Shown here in pieces: positions 44,622 through 53,975 of a DNA stretch of 64,000 nt; within the stretch, counting starts at the first letter, position 1, and the number at the start of each line of letters is the position of its first letter. This DNA is from CALMEH01 sp964548225. GTDB lineage: Bacteria > Acidobacteriota > Blastocatellia > Pyrinomonadales > Pyrinomonadaceae. Below the pieces are notes generated by a model, which saw only the letters and a program-made list of their open reading frames with translations, had not been told where the DNA came from and did no database searches. The stretch is taken from NCBI GenBank assembly GCA_964548225.1, contig CAZJQP010000011.1, forward strand, positions 14,716 through 78,715, read 5' to 3'. A program made the position numbers and the translations under genes.

Positions 44622-47363
44622 TTATTCGGCAGTTATCACCAAACCGCTGATTTCTTCGTTGACCGAGATAACTTGCGGTTGGAATTGATAGCCTTTAGCT
44701 TGCACTTGAATCGTGTAAGTGCCACCGACACCAACCTCATCAAAGCTGAAATAGCCGAAAGTATTAGACGAAACAACCCGCGAACCGCCTTGCGCGTCGG
44801 TTAAAGTTATCCGCGCACGACGAATGGCTCTGCCGTTTTGCGCGATAACCTGACCGGAAACCGAAACGCCTGAAGCCGTCGGCGCAAGCGCGGGCGTTTG
44901 CCACATTCCGCGTCCGTGCGTCGCAATTTTCACTTGGCGCGTGGCGGTTGTTCCGGCGGTCATTGCAATATCGAACACCGCGACACGCGGCAAACCTGTG
45001 CCGAATGGAGTCCAATTTGCGCCGCCGTCGCCCGACGTATAAACGCCGATGTCCGTTCCCGCATACAGACGGTTTGAATCAATCGGGTCAACCATAAACG
45101 CATTGACCGGAACTTGCGGCAAACCTGTCGCGGCGGCAGTCCAAGTCGGCGCAAGCAAACCTTCTTCGGCAAAACTGCTTAACGTCGTCGTTTTCCAAAC
45201 ATTCGTCGTCGTGAAAGTCGTCAGCGTAACGTAAGCCGTGTTTGCATTCTGCGGATCAATGACGGTGCGGGCGACGAAATTGTTCGGAATCGTATTGGAC
45301 GGATCGAAATTAACCAAAGGATTCGCGCCCGTCGTCGTGCCGAAGATAGAACCGTCGCTCCGCCCGATGAGCCGCACGTTGTCGTTTTGCGGCGAGATGC
45401 CGATGGCACTTATTGACGCGCCGGTCTGACTGACCGAGGTATGAGTCAAACCGTTGTTGGCTGAACGATAAAGTTGATTCGAGCCGTAGTAAATCGTATT
45501 GTTCGGACTGCCCGGACCGCGTTCGAGCGGTGCGTAGAACAAAACCGTTCCCGTGCAACTAATTCCGTTGCCCGTTACGCCGCTACATCCGCGAAACGTC
45601 CAATTTCCGTCAAAGGCTCCGGCGACTGTGCCGACATAGCCGTAACCGTTCAGCCCCGAATTATTAAAATATGTGTGATACATATCAACCGTAGTTGCGC
45701 TCGTGTCGGCTTGGTCAATGACGGCATAGCCGCCGTCGCCGAAGTCAATTCTGTTCCAAGTTCCGGCAGATGTGTTGTGATTCGTGCCGTTGTCCTGTGT
45801 TCCGCCGATAGCAAAGTTTAGTTCGGTCGAATGCGTATCAAGCGACATAAATTGCGTGGCGGTGAACGTTGCATTGTTCAGCGAAGTCCAGACAATTGGT
45901 GTTGCCGAAACATTCGTTGTTTTGTAAATTCCGCCGTCTGTGCCGAGATAGACAGTAGTCGGCGCGGAAGGCGCAACCGCCAGCGCGTGTGTGTCAACGT
46001 GCAATCCGGCGGTAAAATTCGCGCCATCTGCGGTAAATGTTCCGCCGCCGTCGGCTGAACTTCCGAAAACCAGATTGGGCGAACCGCCGAGATAGACGTT
46101 ATTCGCATTAGTCGGGTCAACGGCAACGGCAATGTCGTAGAAACATTGCGGATTGCAAAAATCATTGTCAATTCGCAGGGAAAATGACGCACCGCCGTCC
46201 GTTGAACGAAAAACCTGCCCGTTGCCTTGTCCCGAAGCAGCGAAAATTGTCCACGCTCCCGCATCGCGGTGTGCGCTCAATTCGGTGCGAATTACCGCGC
46301 CGCTTCCGAGTGCTAAAGTCCGCGCGAAGGTCGGTGTTACCGCCAGCGCATTGGTTGTGCGGTAAATTCCGCCCACGCCGTCGCCGAAAGTATCTTGCAA
46401 AGCAAGCACTAGATTATTTGCGTCATTCGGGTCAATTAGAACATCATTTATCGGATAATCCTGAAAGGCAAGTCCGGTGATTGAAAGTTTTGTAAAAGTC
46501 GGCGATACGCCCGCCGCATCGGTCGAACGGAAAATGCCTGGGTTGGGCAAAGTTCCAAAAGTCCCGCCGCCGTGAATGCCCGCCGTGCCGTTGCCGGTTA
46601 CGACAAAAATTATGTTCGGGTCAGTCGGATGAACGGCGATTTTGCCGACGCCGCGTCCGGTCATCAAATCAACCGCCGCACTGCTTTGATTAAATGGTCC
46701 GGCAACGACCGGCGATGCGCCGCTGGCGTTTGTAATGCGATACACACCGACACCCGAATAACAATCGAGGCAAAATCCGGCTTCACCCGTGCCGACATAA
46801 ATCGTATCGGGCGCAGAAGGTGAAATCGCAATTGCGTTTATCGCCAAACTCAACGCCGTTTCCGTCATTCGCGTCCAAGTCGTGCCGCCGTCGAGTGTGC
46901 GATAAAGTCCGCCCTGCGCCGTGCCGACATAGACGATGTTCGCGTCCGTCGGATGCACAGCAATCGCCACTGTTCGCCCGCTCGCGGTCGTTGTCGGCGC
47001 GGTTTCGACCTGCGCGTTCGGAATCGGATTCGGTCCGAGTTCCGTCCACACCGCCTGCGGAACTAACGAATCTCGCAGTAATGCTTCCTGCCGTTCCATC
47101 TCTCGAATCGCCCGCACACGCGCTTGCGGGTCAAACGGCTCATCTTTGAAAATACCGCGATACATAGCGATATTTTCTTCGCGCATCGTCTTAAATTGTT
47201 CCTTCGTAAAGCCGCTTTTGCCTTTCATCAAAATCGAAGGCATATCGGGGTCTTCGCCGAAAATCTGCGCTTTGATGCCCGCGATAACCTGCGGATTAAA
47301 ATACAAACCGAAGCCGATGCCGATAATTAAAAGCAATGTGCCGACAAATAAAATCTTTTTCAT
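44622..47363 (-). CDS. Secreted BNR/sortilin-type propeller protein with shared C-terminal domain
   Basis: A 913-aa protein. A hydrophobic N-terminus (ILFVGTLLLIIGIGFGLYF) is a signal peptide or anchor. A charged segment (about 25-100) is followed by a large beta-propeller region with BNR-like units (YVGTAQGGLYRTLDGGTTWT, DTIYVGTGEAGFCLDCYSG, SRLYAGTDIGVYTSGDGGAN) to about residue 820, and the 85-aa C-terminal domain (SNTFGYYSFDEVGVGGTY) shared with three other proteins here. Surface-exposed or secreted. The propeller is of the sialidase/Vps10 type but I see no catalytic signature, so its role is unknown. Confidence 0.9.
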   Translation of the reverse strand: MKKILFVGTLLLIIGIGFGLYFNPQVIAGIKAQIFGEDPDMPSILMKGKSGFTKEQFKTMREENIAMYRGIFKDEPFDPQARVRAIREMERQEALLRDSLVPQAVWTELGPNPIPNAQVETAPTTTASGRTVAIAVHPTDANIVYVGTAQGGLYRTLDGGTTWTRMTETALSLAINAIAISPSAPDTIYVGTGEAGFCLDCYSGVGVYRITNASGASPVVAGPFNQSSAAVDLMTGRGVGKIAVHPTDPNIIFVVTGNGTAGIHGGGTFGTLPNPGIFRSTDAAGVSPTFTKLSITGLAFQDYPINDVLIDPNDANNLVLALQDTFGDGVGGIYRTTNALAVTPTFARTLALGSGAVIRTELSAHRDAGAWTIFAASGQGNGQVFRSTDGGASFSLRIDNDFCNPQCFYDIAVAVDPTNANNVYLGGSPNLVFGSSADGGGTFTADGANFTAGLHVDTHALAVAPSAPTTVYLGTDGGIYKTTNVSATPIVWTSLNNATFTATQFMSLDTHSTELNFAIGGTQDNGTNHNTSAGTWNRIDFGDGGYAVIDQADTSATTVDMYHTYFNNSGLNGYGYVGTVAGAFDGNWTFRGCSGVTGNGISCTGTVLFYAPLERGPGSPNNTIYYGSNQLYRSANNGLTHTSVSQTGASISAIGISPQNDNVRLIGRSDGSIFGTTTGANPLVNFDPSNTIPNNFVARTVIDPQNANTAYVTLTTFTTTNVWKTTTLSSFAEEGLLAPTWTAAATGLPQVPVNAFMVDPIDSNRLYAGTDIGVYTSGDGGANWTPFGTGLPRVAVFDIAMTAGTTATRQVKIATHGRGMWQTPALAPTASGVSVSGQVIAQNGRAIRRARITLTDAQGGSRVVSSNTFGYFSFDEVGVGGTYTIQVQAKGYQFQPQVISVNEEISGLVITAE

Positions 47364-47470
47364 ATCTTCTCCTGAATTATTTAAAGCTGAATTGGTTTAG
47401 TGCGGAATGACTACGCTTTAAATTTACGTTTTTAATTGAGAAATAGCAAGAATTTTTCATAAAAAGACTC

Positions 47471-47696
47471 TTTGTTGAAGTTATTACAGAAACACGCACG
47501 AAGTAATACCAAGTTACATAAAAATATGTGATAAACATTATCTACGAAACACGCAAGAACCACTAAACTTCGTGTATTTTAGTGTGTTTCGTGGATAATT
47601 CTTTCTTCACTTTTTTACGCAACTTGGTATAAGTGTGCCACTGAATGCAAAGTAACTCCCTTACTCCGTGCGTGTTTCTGCAGTAACTTCAAACAA
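47471..47696. repeat. Nested inverted repeat (about 226 bp), no gene
   Basis: Outer arms 47471-47500 and 47667-47696 pair at 27 of 30 positions (core CAGAAACACGCACG). Inside, ACCAAGTTAC pairs with GCAACTTGGT, and TTATCTACGAAACAC pairs with GTGTTTCGTGGATAA. The 480 bp between 47364 and 47843 hold this and the next element but no gene. Confidence 0.8.
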
Positions 47697-47784
47697 GTAT
47701 TTTTCTGCACGAAAAGAAAGAATATGATGCGGTCGGTAGAATCAAATCAATTGAAAGGGCATTGTGAAAGGTGGAACCACGACC

Positions 47785-47852
47785 GTGAAGAAGTGTGTGA
47801 ATTATATCAAATGACACACTTCCTCATAGTCGCGTTTCTGCTCTTAATTTCC
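47785..47852. repeat. GTCGTGTTTCTGCC element, copy B
   Basis: A hairpin AAGTGTGT / ACACACTT followed by CTCATAGTCGCGTTTCTGC; over 38 nt it matches the 15723-15803 element at about 31 positions, and it has one unit instead of three. Its end overlaps the last codons of oppF. Confidence 0.7.
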
Positions 47853-48881
47853 GATTGCGGCGAGATTTTCTTTGGCGTTGGCTTCGATGTTCGGGTTTTC
47901 GGCGTTGATGCGGATGCAGGCGGCGAAGTGGCGCGGTTTGATTTCAACTAATTGCGGCACTTGTTGTTTACATTCTTCAATCATATACGGACAGCGCGTA
48001 TGAAACGGACACCCCGACGGCGGATTTATCGGCGAAGGAACATCGCCTTTCAAAATAATGCGTTCGCGTTTCGCTTCGATTTCGGGGTCAGGCACGGGAA
48101 CGGCGGAGATTAACGCTTTTGAATACGGATGAAGTGATTCTTTGTAAATCTCTTTCCCGTCGGCGAGTTCGACGATTTTGCCAAGATACATTACGGCAAC
48201 TCTGTCCGACAAATGACGGACGGCGCGAAGGTCGTGCGAGATAAAAAGATACGTCAGATTCTTTTCGGCTTGCAGACGTTCCATCAGATTCATAATCTGC
48301 GCCTGAATCGAAACATCGAGCGCGGAAATCGGTTCGTCGGCGACGATAAATTCGGGGTCAACCGCCAGCGCACGCGCAATGCCGATGCGTTGGCGTTGTC
48401 CACCGGAAAACTCGTGCGGATAACGCTTCACAAAACGGCGCGACATTCCGACCGTTTCCATCAAATCCTGCACCATTTGTTCAACGGATTTTCCGTTTGC
48501 GAGTCCGAATGTCCGAATCGGTTCGCCGATAATCTGCCCGACGTTCATTCGCGGATTCAAGCTCGCGTAAGGGTCTTGGAAAATCATCTGCAAACTTTTT
48601 CTCTGCTCGCGCATTTCGGTTTCCGACAAATGCGCCACATCTTTGCCGTTATAAATCGCTTTACCGCTCGTTATCGGTGTCAGACGCAAAATCGCCTTGC
48701 CGAGTGTTGATTTTCCGCAACCCGATTCGCCAACCAATCCGAGCGTTTCGCCGCGTTTTATTTCAAACGAAACACCATCAACCGCTTTGACGACTTTGGT
48801 TTCTTTGAAAAGTCCGCCGCCGATTTTAAAGTGAACTTTTAAATTTTGCAGAGATATTAAATTGTTTTCGTTAGTTTCCAT
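47844..48881 (-). CDS. oppF: Oligopeptide ABC transporter ATP-binding protein OppF-type
   Basis: A 345-aa ATPase of an inner-membrane peptide importer. Walker A GLVGESGCGKSTLG, signature FSGGQRQRIGIARALA, Walker B FIVADEPISALD, and a C-terminal oligo_HPY zone with the Cys-rich CPFHTRCPYMIEEC. Its start overlaps the stop of a Uma2 gene by 11 bp. Last gene of the operon. Substrate (oligopeptide or dipeptide) is not certain; I use oppF by position and similarity. Confidence 0.92.
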   Translation of the reverse strand: METNENNLISLQNLKVHFKIGGGLFKETKVVKAVDGVSFEIKRGETLGLVGESGCGKSTLGKAILRLTPITSGKAIYNGKDVAHLSETEMREQRKSLQMIFQDPYASLNPRMNVGQIIGEPIRTFGLANGKSVEQMVQDLMETVGMSRRFVKRYPHEFSGGQRQRIGIARALAVDPEFIVADEPISALDVSIQAQIMNLMERLQAEKNLTYLFISHDLRAVRHLSDRVAVMYLGKIVELADGKEIYKESLHPYSKALISAVPVPDPEIEAKRERIILKGDVPSPINPPSGCPFHTRCPYMIEECKQQVPQLVEIKPRHFAACIRINAENPNIEANAKENLAAIGN

Positions 48882-49551
48882 CGTTTTGTTTTTTTAATTT
48901 TGCTATTTCTGCTTCCAATTTTTGATAATCGCCTTGCAATTCTTCCATTGTCCTCAAAAATTTGTTTGTTTCAGGATTGAAGAAACGCAAAGTTTCGCCC
49001 GTATCAACTAATTCCAAACCGAGCGATTCGCTCAAAACTCTTTTATTTTCGACCGCTATTTGTTGCAATTCATCATCAATCAAATGATAAGCGATTAAAG
49101 ACTGCGGCAAATTATCATATTCGACATCAAAAACATAATATTCTTTCACGCCGAGTTTTTGATAAAGCGCAAGTTTCGTGCTGACATCATTAAACCAAGT
49201 CGTTTCGGATGCAAATTCAATTACAACCGACGGCGTAACCTTTTCTTCCCAAAGTTTATAAACTCGTTTCGGCGTGTAATTTAGACCGAAGCAAACCATC
49301 AAATCGGGCGAAACTACCTTTTTCGGATTATCTTTTTCGTAATAAAGCATACAATTTCCAAAAACCTTTACATCTTCGCGCTTTGCAAAAAAAGCCAAAA
49401 GCGTCGAAATCAAGCGAACACTCAATAAAGAGTGCAAAATTCCTTCAGGCATAATTGATTCGCCCGTGTCAGGATAAAAAATCTCTTCATCTTCCGCGAT
49501 TTGCGGCGGAAAAGTTCTTTTTGGTGTAATTGTCGAAATATTAACGCTCAT
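48871..49551 (-). CDS. Uma2-family (DUF820) protein inside the opp operon
   Basis: A 226-aa protein of the Uma2/DUF820 family, a PD-(D/E)XK-like fold common in cyanobacteria. Key stretch: VVSPDLMVCFG, SVVIEFASETTWFND and LYQKLGVKEYYVFDVEYD. The C-terminus is a short coiled coil (KLEAEIAKLKKQNDG). Start ATG 49551, overlapping the oppD stop by 4 bp (ATGA). An upstream frame to 49698 only overlaps oppD. Function unknown: predicted nuclease, but never shown for this gene. It lies between oppD and oppF with overlaps on both sides, so it is cotranslated with them. Confidence 0.85.
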   Translation of the reverse strand: MSVNISTITPKRTFPPQIAEDEEIFYPDTGESIMPEGILHSLLSVRLISTLLAFFAKREDVKVFGNCMLYYEKDNPKKVVSPDLMVCFGLNYTPKRVYKLWEEKVTPSVVIEFASETTWFNDVSTKLALYQKLGVKEYYVFDVEYDNLPQSLIAYHLIDDELQQIAVENKRVLSESLGLELVDTGETLRFFNPETNKFLRTMEELQGDYQKLEAEIAKLKKQNDGN

Positions 49552-50567
49552 AATTTCTCCCTTTCGGCAACCGATTCGGCATAAACTTCCTTTGCAAAAT
49601 GGCAAAGCGAATGATGGTTTTCGTTGATTTGCACAAACGGCGGAAAATCTGCGCGGCAGATGTCTTCGGCGCGTTCGCATCTTTCGGCAAACGGACAACC
49701 GGGCGGAAGATGCGCGACATCGGGCGGAAGTCCGGGAATTTGATAAAGTTCCGCGCCCGATTCGTGCGCCGGGTCGGGAACTGATTTCAAAAGTCCTTTC
49801 GTGTATGGATTTGCCGGAGTTTTGAATAATTCGAGTGTTGGAGCTTGCTCAAAAACCTTTCCGGCATACATCACGATAATTTTATCGGTCATTCCCGCGA
49901 CAACTCCGAGGTCGTGCGTAATCAAAATCACGCTCGTTCCCATCCGCGCTTTCAAATCTTTAATCAATTCGAGAATTTGCGCTTGAATTGTAACGTCCAA
50001 AGCGGTTGTCGGTTCATCGGCGATAAGAAGTTCAGGGTCGCAAGATAAAGCCATCGCAATCATTACACGCTGACGCATTCCGCCGGAAAATTCGTGCGGA
50101 TAACCATCAACGCGATTTTCCGCGTCAGGTATTCCGACTGTTTTCAGCATTTTTATCGCGTGCTGATAAGCCTGTTGTTTCGTATGTCCAAGATGAAGTT
50201 GCGTTACTTCCATCAACTGCGTCGAAATGCGTAAAAACGGATTAAGCGAAGTCATCGGGTCTTGAAAAATCATCGCAATCCGTTTGCCGCGAATCTTTCG
50301 CACATCGTCAATTGGCAACGCCAGCACATCAACGCCGTCGAAAACAATGTCGCCGCCGACAATTTTCCCCGGCGGTTCGGGAATCAAGCGCATCACCGAA
50401 AGATTCGTTACCGATTTCCCGCTTCCCGATTCGCCGACAATGCCGATGGTTTCACCTTTTTTCAACTCAAACGTAATGCCGTCAACTGCTTTGACCACGC
50501 CGTCTTCGGTCTGAAAATACGTCTTCAAATCGTGAACTTTTAAGATTGTGCCGTTTGTTTCGCTCAT
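49548..50567 (-). CDS. oppD: Oligopeptide ABC transporter ATP-binding protein OppD-type
   Basis: A 339-aa ATPase. Walker A GIVGESGSGKSV, signature FSGGMRQRVMIAMAL, Walker B LLIADEPTTALDVT, and a C-terminal oligo_HPY part with CPFAERCERAEDIC. The first bases overlap the stop of the upstream Uma2 gene (ATGA). Second of the two ATPases of this transporter, and the first in transcription order. Confidence 0.93.
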   Translation of the reverse strand: MSETNGTILKVHDLKTYFQTEDGVVKAVDGITFELKKGETIGIVGESGSGKSVTNLSVMRLIPEPPGKIVGGDIVFDGVDVLALPIDDVRKIRGKRIAMIFQDPMTSLNPFLRISTQLMEVTQLHLGHTKQQAYQHAIKMLKTVGIPDAENRVDGYPHEFSGGMRQRVMIAMALSCDPELLIADEPTTALDVTIQAQILELIKDLKARMGTSVILITHDLGVVAGMTDKIIVMYAGKVFEQAPTLELFKTPANPYTKGLLKSVPDPAHESGAELYQIPGLPPDVAHLPPGCPFAERCERAEDICRADFPPFVQINENHHSLCHFAKEVYAESVAEREKL

Positions 50568-51220
50568 TTATTTTCCTGCAACCAATTTTGAAAATCCGAT
50601 AAAACTGTAAATTGTTGTTCCGTCTGTCCGCGTCTGAGAAATTCCGTCAAAACCGCGCTTGTCAAAATCGGAATTTCTTCGCTTCTCTCGATTTCCGCAT
50701 ATTCGCCGTTTTCTTGTAGCTTGAAAATTTTCAATCTCTCACCGTTGTATTGCCAAAATTCCGAAACTCCAAACTCCGCATAAATCTCAAATTTGTCGTC
50801 CGATGGATGATGAACATCAATTTCGCCGACAATATCGGGCGCAAGTTCCAATTCTTTCGGGACGTAATTTTTTAATTGATGAATGTCCGCTTTGCTGACA
50901 AAGTATGACAAATCAGGCTCAATGCCGTAATCTCTGCGTTTTGAACGCAAGGTAGCTTTGCCCGTTGGAATAATGTTTGCGCGTGTGGCAACGCTAACAA
51001 ATCCAATCATTCTTTCCAACAAAACTATAAGTAATTCGTGAATTTCAGTAACCGGCATAATTGTCAAAAATCCTTTTTTATAAGTTAGTTGAACTGCTCT
51101 TGATTGACCCAATTCTTCGGAAATATCTTCGTAAGTTTGCCAATCAATACCAACTAATTCCATCGGATATTTCAGATCCAACAGATTTTTGCGCGAAATT
51201 GTAACTTCTGCCGTAACCAT
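50564..51220 (-). CDS. Uma2-family (DUF820) protein inside the opp operon
   Basis: A 218-aa Uma2/DUF820 protein, diverged from the one at 48871-49551. Motifs: EPDLSYFVSKADIHQL, APDIVGEIDVHHPSDDKF, EFGVSEFWQYNGERLKIF. Start ATG 51220, 2 bp after the stop of the upstream hypothetical gene; an in-frame extension into that gene is unlikely. Its stop overlaps the oppD start. The two Uma2 genes thus sit before and after oppD, which is unusual. Confidence 0.85.
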   Translation of the reverse strand: MVTAEVTISRKNLLDLKYPMELVGIDWQTYEDISEELGQSRAVQLTYKKGFLTIMPVTEIHELLIVLLERMIGFVSVATRANIIPTGKATLRSKRRDYGIEPDLSYFVSKADIHQLKNYVPKELELAPDIVGEIDVHHPSDDKFEIYAEFGVSEFWQYNGERLKIFKLQENGEYAEIERSEEIPILTSAVLTEFLRRGQTEQQFTVLSDFQNWLQENK

Positions 51221-51222
51221 AT

Positions 51223-51756
51223 TTATTTTGCTTCTTTGCATTGCCGAATGCCGCCGGCTTCGACAATATCAATAACCGTTATAATTTTTTTGCCGCGAAT
51301 TGTTTGATAGAAAAAACTCACGCCGCGATATTCGAGGTCTTCTTTTCCCTGTCCGATGGATTTGCCGTAGATTTTTTTGATGTCTTCGACCGTGCTTTTG
51401 CCTAAAATTATGCCTTTGCTTGTTTTAGCTTTGTATGGCGCACGGATTTCGATGTCGAAAATCTCTTTCTTTTTGTCTGTTTGGCAATAATAAAAAACCA
51501 ATCCTAGTTTGGCGTAATTGAGCGAAAATGAATATTTTCCCCAAGTTTTTTTGACGTAGTTTTTACCGAATTTTTTGATAACGCTGTCTGCCGTCGAACT
51601 TCCGACGGTAATTCCTTCAATGCCAACGCCTTCACGCGCAATTTTGTAAGTTTCGTCAGGCTTTTTTGTCGTCGGCTTGGTTGTCTTTTTGCTTTGTGCT
51701 TCGGCTAAACCGATGAAAACACAAAATATTAGAAATATTGAAATAATTTTATTCAT
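51223..51756 (-). CDS. Secreted hypothetical protein in the opp operon
   Basis: A 177-aa protein with a signal peptide (IISIFLIFCVFIGLAEA) and a Lys/Thr-rich linker (SKKTTKPTTKKPDETY). The rest includes GITVGSSTADSVIKKFGKNY and GIILGKSTVEDIKKIYGKSI, two copies of a short module (G-x-x-x-G/S-S-T-x-x-D-x-x-K-x-x-G-K), which suggests an internal repeat. Periplasmic or lipid-linked; function unknown. Between oppC and Uma2 on the same strand. Confidence 0.8.
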   Translation of the reverse strand: MNKIISIFLIFCVFIGLAEAQSKKTTKPTTKKPDETYKIAREGVGIEGITVGSSTADSVIKKFGKNYVKKTWGKYSFSLNYAKLGLVFYYCQTDKKKEIFDIEIRAPYKAKTSKGIILGKSTVEDIKKIYGKSIGQGKEDLEYRGVSFFYQTIRGKKIITVIDIVEAGGIRQCKEAK

Positions 51757-51840
51757 TATAATTTTTGCCGTTCGCAGTCTCGCTTTCAAGTGTTTTTTTG
51801 TTCAAAACATTCCGCTTGAAAATGAGACTACAAACAATTT

Positions 51841-52800
51841 CTAAAATTTCCTGGTTTGCGGATCAAGCGCATCACGCAAACCGTCGCCTAAAAAGTTTAA
51901 TGAAAATAAGGTTAAAGCCATCGTAACCCCGGGAAAAATCATCTGCCACGGAAATATGGCGAGATTTTTAATACCGTCTGCCGCCAAACTTCCCCACGAA
52001 GCATATGGCGGTTGAACACCGATTCCCAAAAATGACAAAAACGCTTCGGAAAGCATTACGGACGGAACGGTTAAAGTTGCATAAACAATCACGGGACCGA
52101 GCGCGTTTGGGACGAGATGTTTGAAAATAATTCCGAGTGTTGAAACGCCTGTTGCCCGCGCCGCAAGCACGAATTCTTGATTTTTCAAACTCAAAATCTG
52201 CCCACGCACGACACGCGCCATCGTCAACCACGAAACCAATCCGAGCGAGAAGAAGAGCAGAAAAATCTGGCTCATTCCTGAATTGTTCGCACCGCCGACG
52301 AGCGATGAAATCCATTTGATAAATTCAGGCGTATTGTCTTTTTCAAACACTTTAAGAAGCACGATGACGATTAAGATATACGGAATTGCGTAGATAATAT
52401 CAACAATTCTCATCATTATATTGTCAACTCTACCGCCCAAATATCCGGCAACCGCACCGTAAGAAACTCCAATGAACAGCGAGACAATCGTTGAAATCAC
52501 TCCAACAGCAAGCGAAATCCTTCCGCCCTGCAAAACCCTTGCCAACAAATCGCGTCCTTGATCATCCGTTCCCATCGGATGTTGAAGCGAAGGCGGAAAC
52601 GAGCGCACAAGATTGCCCGTCGCCGGAATAAAATCGTAGGTAAAGCCGGTTGTCCAATAGATAATCGAAGGTCCGATGATGACCGCAACCAACATTATAG
52701 CGAGAACAATCAGCCCGAAAACCGCCAATTTATTCCGCAAAAGACGCTTCCACGCATCTTTCCAAAGCGATGTGCCTTTTATGATTTCTTGTTGTTCCAT
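51841..52800 (-). CDS. oppC: Oligopeptide ABC transporter permease OppC-type
   Basis: A 319-aa inner-membrane permease. Membrane helices start with LAVFGLIVLAIMLVAVIIG; the EAA loop is around ATGVSTLGIIFKHLVPNALG; SFLGIGVQPPYASWGSL is the typical C-terminal stretch. Pairs with OppB in the next gene upstream, with a short gene of 55 codons between them. Confidence 0.93.
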   Translation of the reverse strand: MEQQEIIKGTSLWKDAWKRLLRNKLAVFGLIVLAIMLVAVIIGPSIIYWTTGFTYDFIPATGNLVRSFPPSLQHPMGTDDQGRDLLARVLQGGRISLAVGVISTIVSLFIGVSYGAVAGYLGGRVDNIMMRIVDIIYAIPYILIVIVLLKVFEKDNTPEFIKWISSLVGGANNSGMSQIFLLFFSLGLVSWLTMARVVRGQILSLKNQEFVLAARATGVSTLGIIFKHLVPNALGPVIVYATLTVPSVMLSEAFLSFLGIGVQPPYASWGSLAADGIKNLAIFPWQMIFPGVTMALTLFSLNFLGDGLRDALDPQTRKF

Positions 52801-52808
52801 AAAATTTA

Positions 52809-52976
52809 TTAACCCAAAATTTCTTCAACCTGCAATTTCAAATTTTCCACCGTGTTTGATTCAACTGTTTCGCCTGTTTCCAAACTCCGCGCCAGCCGAT
52901 AATTCACGTTTTTTTGGCAATGTGTAAATTTAGACCGTTTCGACAAACTTTTCTTATATTCGGCGACTGTGATCAT
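52809..52976 (-). CDS. Possible small protein between oppB and oppC
   Basis: A 55-aa frame (MITVAEYKKSLSKRSKFTHC at the N-terminus, ETVESNTVENLKLQVEEILG at the C-terminus). It starts 5 bp after the oppB stop and ends 8 bp before the oppC start, on the same strand, which is a tight operon position. There is no strong ribosome binding site and no family match that I know. The short length makes it uncertain, but the polar, helix-like sequence reads as protein. Confidence 0.5.
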   Translation of the reverse strand: MITVAEYKKSLSKRSKFTHCQKNVNYRLARSLETGETVESNTVENLKLQVEEILG

Positions 52977-52981
52977 AAAAA

Positions 52982-53899
52982 TTATTCGTAACGAATACGC
53001 GGATCTAAAAATGCGTAAGAAATATCAACCAATAAGTTGAATATCATAATCAAAATCGAAAGAAATGCGACTATTCCTAAAATTAAAGGCTCGTCCCGAT
53101 TGGTAATCGAATTGATGAAAATATTGCCCAACCCCGGAATTGAAAAAACTTTTTCGATAACGACCGTTCCTGCCAAAAGCGCGGCAAGTGCAGGTCCCGT
53201 AAATGAAACAACGGGAATCAAACCGCCGCGAATTGCGTGCTTTAACAATACCGTTTTTTCGTCTAAACCTTTCGCCCGTGCTGTGCGAATGTAATCTGAG
53301 CGCATAACTTCGAGCATTCCGGCGCGTGTCAAACGCGCAATATAAGCCGAATATATTCCCGCAAGAGTGATAATCGGCAAGATATAGCCTGTCCAAGTTT
53401 CCAGCCGCGAAGTGGGCAACCAGAACAACCAAAGCGAGAAAATCAGCACAAGAATCGGACCTAAAACAAAATTCGGCACGGAAAGTCCGAGCATTGCCAA
53501 CGACATCGAACCATAATCAAACGCCGAATTTTGCTTGAGTGCGGCAATTGTTCCGGCGGTCAAACCGATCAACAAAGCCAAAATATATGCCAAAATTCCG
53601 ATTTGCGCCGAAAATGGAAAATGCGTCCAAATAATTTCGTTGACGGTTTTGCCCGGACTCTTAACCGAATCGCCGAAATCGCCGCGAATCGTGTTCCACA
53701 ACATAATTCCGTATTGCTGATACCAAGGCAAATTCAAACCGTATTTTTCCTTGATATTTTCGACAACCGCTTTCGGCAGATTTTTCTCATTGTCGTAAAA
53801 ATTCCCCGGCGCAAGTCGAATTAAGCCCCACGTCAGGGTAATTACCACGAGTGCCATCGGAATTATCAAAAGTAATCTGCGAATGATGAAACTTAGCAT
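52982..53899 (-). CDS. oppB: Oligopeptide ABC transporter permease OppB-type
   Basis: A 305-aa inner-membrane permease. The N-terminus LSFIIRRLLLIIPMALVVIT is the usual first helix; APGNFYDN, EAA loop ARAKGLDEKTVLLKHAIRGG and FSIPGLGNIFINSITNRDEP are typical. I choose ATG 53899; the frame is open to 53965, but this extension is encoded by repeat DNA (many QKPKIKDRKPKTK-type residues) and is rejected. Confidence 0.93.
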   Translation of the reverse strand: MLSFIIRRLLLIIPMALVVITLTWGLIRLAPGNFYDNEKNLPKAVVENIKEKYGLNLPWYQQYGIMLWNTIRGDFGDSVKSPGKTVNEIIWTHFPFSAQIGILAYILALLIGLTAGTIAALKQNSAFDYGSMSLAMLGLSVPNFVLGPILVLIFSLWLFWLPTSRLETWTGYILPIITLAGIYSAYIARLTRAGMLEVMRSDYIRTARAKGLDEKTVLLKHAIRGGLIPVVSFTGPALAALLAGTVVIEKVFSIPGLGNIFINSITNRDEPLILGIVAFLSILIMIFNLLVDISYAFLDPRIRYE

Positions 53900-53900
53900 A

Positions 53901-53970
53901 GTTTTGGTTTTTGGTTTTCGGTCTTTGATTTTCGGTTTTTGATTTAATCGAACGCCGAAAACCAAAGACT
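53901..53970. repeat. Tandem repeat array (GGTTTTC/TTTGGTT type)
   Basis: Irregular units of GTTTTTGG and GGTTTTCGG (53901-53944), then a complementary CCGAAAACCAAAGACTAAATC. It fills the gap between the binding protein and permease genes. Confidence 0.75.
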
Positions 53971-53975
53971 AAATC

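Noticed and set aside
47471..47696. Insertion sequence
   Set aside because: Inverted ends exist but there is no transposase frame inside or nearby.
50564..51220. Toxin-antitoxin pair formed by the Uma2 genes
   Set aside because: Uma2 genes are of full length, not small pairs, and each is set between transporter genes.
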